Both the position numbers and the translations under genes were made by a program. Shown piece by piece: positions 13,221-13,462 of a stretch of 13,462 bases of DNA. The notes under the pieces were generated by a model. That model had not been told where the DNA came from. It saw only the letters and a program-made list of their open reading frames with translations, and ran no database searches. The stretch comes from Ruminococcaceae bacterium UBA1865 (GTDB taxonomy: Bacteria > Bacillota > Clostridia > Oscillospirales > Acutalibacteraceae). Numbering within the stretch: position 1 is the first letter of the stretch; every line of letters starts with the position of its first letter. The DNA lies in the NCBI GenBank assembly GCA_002338255.1, contig DDHX01000039.1, positions 3,078-16,539 on the forward strand, given 5' to 3'.

Positions 13221-13394
13221 CTAATTTTGATCATTACGCTTTAAATACTCTGAACCATACATGTTAGTCAAATAATCTTGGTATTCTATTAGCCTTTTAC
13301 TTATTTCCGCACGTGGGTTTGCTAATTTTTTATAGTCGTGATTAAATATAATTGTATATATTTTCAAGACATAGGAAGCCCTTTTACAATCCAT
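13221..13394 (-). CDS. Doubtful 57-aa reading frame
   Basis: It begins MDCKRASYVLKIYTIIFNHD and continues as a charged, helical sequence (PRAEISKRLIEYQDYLTNMY). The composition looks protein-like, but the ATG at 13394 has no ribosome site. It overlaps the end of the partial frame below, and one frameshift would join the two, so this may be the broken 3' part of a gene entering from the right edge. No family recognised. Confidence 0.3.
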   Translation of the reverse strand: MDCKRASYVLKIYTIIFNHDYKKLANPRAEISKRLIEYQDYLTNMYGSEYLKRNDQN

Positions 13395-13462
13395 TTGTAG
13401 GATTCAATCTCCCAGAAGAGTTCCTCTGAAGCGATCTTAACAGCTAAATTCTGCGCAAGTGT
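13364..13462 (-). CDS. 3' end of a gene entering from the right edge
   Basis: The last 32 codons of a minus-strand frame (for example VKIASEELFWEIESYKWIVK) end at a TGA at 13364-13366. The sequence looks coding but is too short to identify, and the gene lies mostly outside the window. Confidence 0.3.
   Translation of the reverse strand, partial: TLAQNLAVKIASEELFWEIESYKWIVKGLPMS

Overview
The window looks like a decaying, mosaic integrative element (phage-like or plasmid-like) in a low-to-mid GC Firmicute, most probably a Clostridia member. The basis is consensus sigma-A promoters, strong GGAGG ribosome sites, XRE/ImmA control genes, an AcrIIA9/PcfK-like plus PcfJ-like gene pair, and DUF6512 and DUF421/YetF membrane proteins. 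No organism can be named from the sequence alone.

Layout. (1) Bases 1-2480 carry plus-strand cargo or host-like genes: a zinc-ribbon membrane protein, a broken DUF421/YetF gene and a DUF6512 membrane protein with a clean terminator. Between them, on the minus strand, lies an internally deleted C5 DNA methyltransferase. (2) Bases 2486-9467 are a minus-strand operon read right to left: XRE (Cro-like) regulator, excisionase-like HTH protein, a series of very small genes (several single-pass membrane peptides), hypothetical proteins, an HUH rolling-circle replication protein, an AcrIIA9/PcfK-like protein and a PcfJ-like protein. The PcfJ-like gene is fused in frame to the tail of an unrelated repeat-rich membrane protein. 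The tail of an SSB gene follows at 2486-2562; with the methyltransferase relic it appears to be the remnant of the operon's distal end. One plus-strand cargo gene with its own promoter (8107-8601) sits inside this operon. (3) Bases 9468-9634 are a divergent control region with two promoters and three copies of a 10-bp operator-like motif. (4) Bases 9635-12008 encode a CI-like repressor, an ImmA/IrrE metallopeptidase, the frameshifted remnant of a second, S24-type repressor, and a tyrosine integrase. (5) Bases 12009-13462 contain a terminator, the 3' fragment of a GmrSD-like (DUF1524) restriction gene, repeats, and poorly resolved sequence.

How it may work together: the repressor/ImmA pair would control the leftward promoter at 9507-9535, and so excision and rolling-circle replication. 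A short RNA (about 6253-6319) with its own promoter and terminator lies antisense to the rep leader and could set copy number. Two related repeat modules (2638-2730 and 13077-13168), each beside a hairpin, look like old insertion-sequence ends and may mark where the element was rearranged. The most notable points are the PcfJ chimera, the candidate antisense RNA over rep, the candidate anti-CRISPR gene, the hidden small membrane peptides and the relic second repressor.
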